In this document: positions 57,610 through 64,000 of the stretch, in pieces
Layout: each line of letters opens with the position of its first letter
Position numbering within the stretch: position 1 is the stretch's first letter
Origin: Pseudocercospora fijiensis CIRAD86
Lineage: Eukaryota; Ascomycota; Dothideomycetes; Mycosphaerellales; Mycosphaerellaceae
Reading direction: 5' to 3'
Length of the DNA stretch: 64,000 nt
Assembly: GCF_000340215.1 (NCBI RefSeq)
Contig: NW_006921540.1
Location: 986,377-1,050,376 of the forward strand
Notes under the pieces: generated by a model
What the model saw: only the letters and a program-made list of their open reading frames with translations
Told to the model about the DNA's origin: nothing
Databases searched by the model: none
Program-made: the position numbers and the translations under genes

Positions 57610-59163
57610 CTACAGGTCGCTCAACCACTGCTTGTATACCGCAGTGTCTCCAAGCTTGACACCTTCCATTTCTTCCCGAACACCCAGCATACTCACTTTT
57701 CCACTACCATCACCTTCGCCTTTGAACTTCCAGTCCGCGAACAACGTCTCCAGACCTTCGAAAGTCTCTGACTTGTCTTCGACCAGGAGCACAACAGCGT
57801 CGTAACCTCCGGCGCCGGGTACTACACCTCCAATTACGCCAGACACTCTCTCGCAAGCATCGATCAGTTCCGTCTGAGCTGGAGGCTCGATTGGCACGCC
57901 GCTCTTGTCCGACATTAAGCGTATCAGTTCTCGTATACGAGTGAAGCGTTGTCGCAGAGCTGTATAAGAGCCATCGTTGGATTCCGCGACATTCCTGAGC
58001 TCCTTGGCCAGACTCTCGTTGGCGTCGTGGAGTTCACTCCAGATGGCATTCGCTTCTTCGGGGGTTTCTTTCCGCCAGGCTAACACCTGCTTCACCATGC
58101 CAGGAGTTTTGCTGCCGCAAGATACATCACACATGACCAGACGAAGACCTTTGGGTATCTTGACTACATCTTTGTGGATTTCCGTATCCCATTTGCCGCC
58201 GTGATGGTTCTCGTCTACAATGTCCTGGAGTTCAGAGGCGAATTTGGGCATACCAGGCTCCGCGTGGTGACTGAGGATGTGTGGCGAGAAGCGCCTGTAG
58301 ATACAGGTCCCGTAGACAGCAGAGGCGATGTCGAAACCAGAGCCAACTTTGCCTTGAGCAGCGCAATGGGCCGCTTGAGCGAGGTTGTGCAGGCGTCTCT
58401 TGCTCTCGTTCGTTTTTAGGTCAAATTTCGACCTAGGCAGATAATAGATGAGAAGCGCTGCTGTTACTGCTGTGACCAGGGCCGCCGAAGATCCAAGCCC
58501 TGTCTTTGGAGCATCCGCTATGGGCACCGCGAAATTGTGGAATCGTGGCCTCGATGCAGACCCATCTGCAATATCAGCTGGGGTTGAGTAGTAGTCATTG
58601 TCGGCTAAGATTGTGATTGATGCTGGTGCAATGGTCGTGTGAGACACTGCTGTAATGTAGCTGAGCGCGTAGCTCAGCGTCGTCTCGATGAACGGGTTCC
58701 GGTTCAGGTTGAGGTCAGCGTCCCTGCCCAGGCATGATTGCGTAAGTGAGGGTGTCCACATATCGTACAGCATATTCATGTGAGAGAATAGACGTGTGAT
58801 CGTCATGTCGATCTCGACAGAAAAGGAAAGTTACACAGAGCAAGCAGGTAGGACACGACATGAGGACGCAAGAACCTATCTGTGATGCTGGAACACTTAC
58901 ACTCTCAGCGGCGTGACTTCAATGCCTGCCTCTCTCTCAGCGAGACGATAGCCATATTCCCAGACTGCTTCCGAGAACTGTGGTGACTCGACCGTGATCT
59001 CATTAAGGACAATGCCTTTGCTGGTCGGAATGTCTTGGATCAGCACATGAATACGAGCATCCAGTCCAAACACCAGAGCAGTATGCGCGCGATCCAGCAC
59101 CAGATATCCTCCAGCCAGGAGGACTTTGCCTGGGGCTGAAACGGCGACCGCGTTGCCGGCCAT
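57610..59163 (-). CDS. ERG8: phosphomevalonate kinase
   Basis: GHMP-family kinase that converts mevalonate-5-phosphate to the diphosphate in the mevalonate pathway towards ergosterol and other isoprenoids. Exons 59163-58901 and 58723-57610 join in frame (TPLRVDADLNLNRNPFIE) to 458 residues, normal for fungal ERG8. Landmarks are the N-terminal APGKVLLAGGYLVLD, the ATP-binding glycine motif KTGLGSSAALVTAVTAALL, QGKVGSGFDIASAVYG, and the C-terminal GVVPGAGGYDAVVLLV. The 177-base intron has a GTAAGT donor; an internal ATG near 58,806 lies within it and is not the start. The assignment is secure. Confidence 0.95.
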
Positions 59164-59655
59164 CCAGTCGGACAGAGGTGCGTCGCCGGCCGAAGCAGGC
59201 TCGGTTGCTTACGCACGCGGACGCGGATGGACGAAAGAGAGGCCGGCGGGACGGGGAGTGTGGACGATATGTCCGGTTTCTGGATGGGATAGAGCAGATG
59301 ACTTGCTGAGCAACGCTCGAAAGTCCTTGCGTACGAAAAGGGATCGGAGGGAGCTGACAGGTGCCGAGGAGCGATTTGCGGGACGAGTGGGCTCACTTCC
59401 ACTTCCAATGCGAGAGTTGGAGGCGATGAGGAGGTGAAGTCAAATGACCATTCTATGTAATCCGGGATGCGTATCGAGGGATTCCGGAGGCGTAGGAGGC
59501 TGAGATGGCTCGCAGGCGGGCATTGGCAGGAATGGTGCTGCAGGCTGTGTCGAAGAGAAGTCGGAGGCTAAGGGGAACTTAAGGCGGCTACAGTAGGCTT
59601 CCAGATCTGATGGGTATTGCAGGGGGTATGTAGCCACTGAATGGACCGAATAGCC
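59164..59655. other. intergenic, 5' region of ERG8
   Basis: Upstream of ERG8 up to the third transposon island. Normal composition until about 59,655; nothing else was recognised. Confidence 0.5.
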
Positions 59656-61390
59656 ACTACACTAGTGAAAGCCCAGTAGGTCTACAAGGTGTCTGTCTCG
59701 GTTAACAAGGTTGTAGATTGCCGCTAGCTCGTATATAGCCTAATCCGTAGAGAGATAGGCGTCTTAGCTAGTTTAAAACTACGCTTCTACGTGCCTCTTC
59801 TATAAAGCCCTACCTACCGAGGGCATTATACTACACGGGATATAGGCCTCTGTCGAGACCTTAGTTCCTTATAAAATAGATAGAAGAATAGTATAAAGAA
59901 GAGGTTAGAGACCTAGTAGAGGTAATTAAGTTAGCTAGTTAGCCGCTAGGTACGAGAACTACGAAATAGGGGAGGAAACGCGACTTCCGCGTCCTTACTA
60001 TAGTAATTGTAGACGCGACTAAGGGTACGTAGAGGTTATAAAAGGCGTATAGAAGCTACTATAGATAGACTATTAAGTTATTAACTACTACGTTGCAATA
60101 GAGCCTATTAAGGAAGTGCCTCCTTACTAGACTCTAGCTTAATCTTCTTAATCTACTTAAATCGTCGGTAGAAGACGCCTACTATAGGTTTAGCAACTAT
60201 TAACTAAAGAGCCCTCGATACTACTAGGTAAACGACTGCTATAGAACACTCGCGAGGCTCTCGAATACAGCCGTTAACGCTATCGCATTATACCTGCCTT
60301 TATACGCTACGCTATTAAGTTCCTTCGTCGTTTCCTCGGTTAGTATCTATCGAGAATATTAGCCTTCCTTAATAAGCCGTATTCGACGGTTTAGCGCGTT
60401 ATAAACGAGCCGGAAACACTAACCCTTTAACGCTTTATATAGGGCCTACGTTAGTTTAGTATACCTATTACTAATCGCATCGTCGACTTTGTTATAGGCT
60501 TAGTAGAAGGCCGTAGAGCTAGCTATGCTAAGATTAAGGAAGAACTAGGTCTTAAGTGTTTAGTTTCTACGGTTAGGCGCCGTTTAAACGAGCTTAGATA
60601 CTATAGACGCGTTGCAAGAAAGATGCTATTACTAGACGTAGATATGCTTAATCTAAGGCCTTAGTTTAGTATATAGTCGCTAGCATAGCTAGATGCTAGC
60701 AGAATAATAGTCTTCTTTAATAGTATTGCCTTCGGAAGGGGTAGATTAACTCGTACGTTTGTTACGCGTCTTATTAGTAAGGTATACGATCTAGACTACC
60801 TTAGACCTCGCTTCCGGCGGATTAAGATATAGCATTGCTTCGGACTTATTGCTAGCAAGTAGAAGAGCCGGATAATCTTCTTTAATCGTGCTTAGAGCAA
60901 GATTAGTTCTCGCACCTTTACTAAGCATATAATACTAGAGATTGTCCGCTTTTACGAAGAAGTCGCTATAAAGATCGCTATAGAGAGGGTAGAAGAAGAC
61001 TTCTTAGAAAGCGACGACTTTAACCTACCTATTTATTTACTCGCTATTATCTAGTAACTAACCTAGCGTCTACTGCTTATTCTTAATAGTACCTTAATCT
61101 ATAAAGTATAGCGCACTCGTAACGCTCTTACTGCTAGCAATATCGACTATTGTCTAGATATATAGCCGCTAAACTCGCCTAATCTTAATCTAATCGAGAA
61201 TATCTAGGCTCTTATAAAGTATCGGCTTAATACCCGGTATAGATACCCCTTAAGCGACGAGAGGCATCAAGAGATAATATAGGACTGTTAGGATACTATA
61301 ACTAAGGCGGAAATTAAGGCGATTACGGGCTCGTTCTATCGTTAAATAGTAAGGGTTGTATAGCGTAATAGACAGCATACTAGATACTAA
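59656..61390 (+). mobile_element. Tc1/mariner-type DNA transposon relic, RIP-mutated
   Basis: RIP-mutated sequence with a recognisable Tc1-like transposase on the plus strand. A helix-turn-helix-like stretch (YAKIKEELGLKCLVSTVRRRL) lies near 60,520-60,585. The catalytic core follows, with RPRFRRIKI and FGLIASK near 60,800-60,860. Near 61,165-61,240 NSPNLNLIENI.ALIKYRL matches the SPDLNPIENxW block that carries the last catalytic acidic residue. Several TAG/TAA stops interrupt it. I did not find clear terminal inverted repeats or TA duplications, so the borders are approximate. Confidence 0.7.
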
Positions 61391-64000
61391 ATATTAAGGG
61401 TTGTTGTCTCGGTTTGTTAAGCTAAACGGCTTATCTAGTCCTTACTATAGAGATTTTAGCATCTTTACGTAATATAATAGTAGGGCATATAGTTATTAAA
61501 TAGACGCTTAATTGGATTAGATTGCCTCGCTTATATGCCTTTATTTAATTATTATATTGCAGGGTGCCTTATTGTTATAAGGGTTAGTTGTAGATACCTA
61601 CGAAGGATAAAAGCCTACTATAGTAGGAGTTATAATTATATAGGCAGGGGTCGGGTTACTCTTAGATGTTAGGAGTTTTAGCTAAACCTAGAGCGGAGTT
61701 AGGGGCACAGTCTTTTACTAGCGTTTACTAGGCAATAAGCTACCCGCAATCCTCTAGTTTAGTGCTGTTTAGAACTACTCGGCGTAGTAACGGATTAGGT
61801 TAAGAAGGGCGCCTCTCTCGAGCCTATCGGTTAACTATTATTAAAGCGGCTATTTAACTATTATAGAAGCGGCGCTTTTGCAGTAGAAGAGACTATTATA
61901 GACTAATATATAGACTAAGATTAAATACATACTATTGCTATAGAATACTATTGTTGCTTTTACCGCCTTCTACGACTATAGCGGAAGGCTTGTCTACGCT
62001 AATAGCTATCTCTTCGACCTCGTTATTACTTAGTACGTAGTCTCGTACGTATTGCTAGCTTACTAGCGGTTAACTGGCGGTTACTATATGTTCTTAAACC
62101 TCTTATCTCTCGTCTAACTCGCTTGTCGCTAGGTAAGTTATTAGCGGCGTCGTCTTCCGAGTCGTTTATTGTCTATCTATTTAGTCGCCTGTTCGCTCGT
62201 TCGTAATTCTCGTCTCGGATGTAGCTTATTATCCTATCTATAGTGTACTAGTCTACGTTATAGAAGATAAGAAGCTCGTTAAAGGACGAGAGGCCGGAAT
62301 CTGTAAAGCAGCGGTCGTCTATAGTAATGCCGTTAATCTCGCGAATACCGTATATATAAAGCTATAATAGCTTACCCTAATGCTAGTAGTTAGTCAAATA
62401 GTAAGTACCTAGCGGCGTAGGTGGACCTCGCACTAGCGGCGGCGGTTCTATATCTCCTATTAAATCTACCTCTTCTATATCGTCTAAATCGAGCGGTTAT
62501 AAGGACTATATTTCTAGCGTTGTCTCGCGGCGCGGCGTATCGAAGGAGGGCGGCGGTAGGCGCGGAATTGGCCTCGGAGTAAGGTTACCTAGCGGAGGTA
62601 GTAATAAGAATATAGGTTAGCGAATAGGTAACGATTAAACGCGCCGTTTTGAAGGTAACGGTCGCAGTGTTATATTAGTATAGACATAGTGCGTTTCTAG
62701 TATAGTTAGTAGCAATCGAGTGCGAGTTAGTGTCGCTAGAGTTAGTATCGCTAGTTTAGAAGGTAGTTAAGTCGTCTACCGTCGCTCGGTCTCGCCTATA
62801 AATAGGACTTCCTATAGATTAGCGATAAAATAGTTAACATTTAGTACGTAGCAACTGTCCGAGAAGTCCTTAACCTTCCGTACGTAGAAGGCGTAGAATA
62901 AGTCCTTTATAGAAGCGTTAATAGTAGGGTCGTCTGCTATGCGCTAATATTTTAGATTCAGCGTTTCTACTGCCTCCTTAAAGTAGCCTCGAAGGTCTCT
63001 TAATTAAGGTGTTTGTGCTAAGGCAACGGCGTCTTCTTCGTAACCTTCGATTACGAGTTGCTAAGTATCGAGAACGCGCTAGTATTCGTAAGCAAACATT
63101 ACGTTAAGGCCTAGAAACAGCTCGATATATCGTCGCTATTGTAGCTTACTAATTTCTAGTCTATTAAATAGGTGGTCTTATAGAATATAGTAACAAGGTA
63201 GGCGGGTTTAAAACTACGAGAGGCAATTGTAACGAGCCGGAGTTATATAGTCGTAACTGCGCAGTGTGCCCTTATAAATAGGCGCTGCCTTAGCTTCTAT
63301 CTTAATAGCGATATCTACCTGTTCTCGCAGTCGATCTTAAGCCGCTAGCGGTTGCAGACTCTCGAAGCTTAGAAGGCGCTTTTTATACTAGTATTATGTG
63401 CCTTTGCTAACCCTATAGCTAGCGAGTTATGCCTTATAAGCTAGCCTGTCGTCTACCTTAAGAACCTCGAGAATCGTACTATAGAGGTTATAGAACACGA
63501 GGTTCCGCTTGTTCCGGTTATACTTAATAGCATAGTAATAGCCCTCGAGAGGCGAAGTTGTCCGTATTTGCAGCAACAATAGACTATAGAGCCGTGCCTA
63601 TATAGCCTATGTTCGTAAAGTCTAACTATTCTAATTATAGTGTATATATTAGACCTTGTTTTGCTAGTCTATAGGCTTCTTCTCTTATAACTACTCCTAG
63701 ATCTAAACTATATCGTTAGTAACCTCGCTAGCGCTGCGGGCGTAATAGATTGCGTAGTAGAATCGCTTAACAACCTCTAGAAATTAGGCCTCTAGAAATA
63801 AGCGAAGGAAGGTCTCTTTAACGTACCGCTAGTAGAGGTAGATAAGCACCTGTTTCTCCTTTTAAGAGAGGTTAATTGCGGCCTACTTAGAGGCCGAGTC
63901 GTCTACTATAGCTGCAATAGCATTCTATAGTAGTAACCACCCTTTAAGGACTCGGAGACCGGCTTCTACTAGCTTAGCTTTCTAAGATTCTAGCAATATA
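61391..64000 (-). mobile_element. MULE-like transposon relic, runs off right edge
   Basis: RIP-mutated sequence read on the minus strand. RTTSPLEGYYYAIKYN at about 63,567-63,520 matches the TSRVEGxHxxLK block of MULE transposases, and LPCYYIL at about 63,200-63,185 looks like a mutated SWIM-type Cys-x-His finger, the same order as in the left-hand MULE. The N-terminal part lies beyond the window. The C-terminal tail towards 61,900 is Pro/Arg-rich and unrecognised. The border with the Tc1-type element near 61,390 is approximate. Confidence 0.5.

Noticed and set aside
58723..58806. Internal ATG (MTITRLF...) as a separate start for phosphomevalonate kinase
   Set aside because: It would drop the conserved N-terminal ATP-site strand APGKVLLAGGY; the upstream exon joins in frame at good splice sites, so this stretch is intronic.
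59690..61440. TGTCTCGGTT near both borders of the Tc1-type relic as its terminal repeats
   Set aside because: The two copies are in direct, not inverted, orientation and only about 10 bases match.

Overview
The window is a piece of a filamentous ascomycete (Pezizomycotina) genome. Protein-coding genes have short GT-AG introns (about 50-190 bases) with GCTGAC-like branch points, and the gene set is typically fungal: DASH subunit DAD3, Bqt4, Clr2, PPS1 and an nrc-2/FPK-type kinase. Three islands are repeat-derived and scarred by CpA-to-TpA / TpG-to-TpA transitions, the mark of repeat-induced point mutation (RIP). Gene style and repeat type suggest a Dothideomycete, but this is an inference; no marker gene here fixes the species.

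Layout, left to right. 1-13.3 kb holds genes on both strands: a partial F-box protein, thioredoxin, a Bqt4-like nuclear-envelope protein, Rho GDI, the autophagy PROPPIN ATG18, and a large tRNA wybutosine-synthesis methyltransferase (methyltransferase-kelch-JmjC). 13.98-24.95 kb is a nested transposon island: a Mutator-like element (MULE) relic split by a 7.1-kb chromodomain-bearing Ty3/gypsy retrotransposon with 198-bp LTRs and a 5-bp target duplication. 26.2-46.3 kb holds genes again: PPS1-type dual-specificity phosphatase, a class-I glutamine amidotransferase, the AGC kinase, DAD3, two unrecognised proteins (one apparently frameshifted), and a divergent pair made of a SNF2-PHD ATPase and Clr2. 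46.3-51.3 kb has no convincing gene. 51.27-54.50 kb is a second MULE with 47-bp terminal inverted repeats. 54.9-59.2 kb holds two small genes of unknown function and phosphomevalonate kinase (ERG8). From 59.66 kb to the right edge lie a RIP-mutated Tc1/mariner-type element and a third MULE-like relic in minus orientation.

The genes are mostly unrelated housekeeping functions. The one functional link I see is the divergent SNF2-PHD / Clr2 pair, which share one 500-bp promoter region: in fission yeast Clr2 works with a SNF2 remodeller in the SHREC silencing complex. The most informative mobile element is the chromovirus. Its LTR pair records RIP directly, its insertion broke a MULE reading frame that closes again when it is removed, and the base next to its 5' LTR starts an 11-nt perfect complement to a site inside the LTR, the signature of Tf1-type self-primed reverse transcription.

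Exon coordinates were read by eye from splice signals and frame continuity. They agree with reading frame at each junction quoted but are not backed by transcripts.
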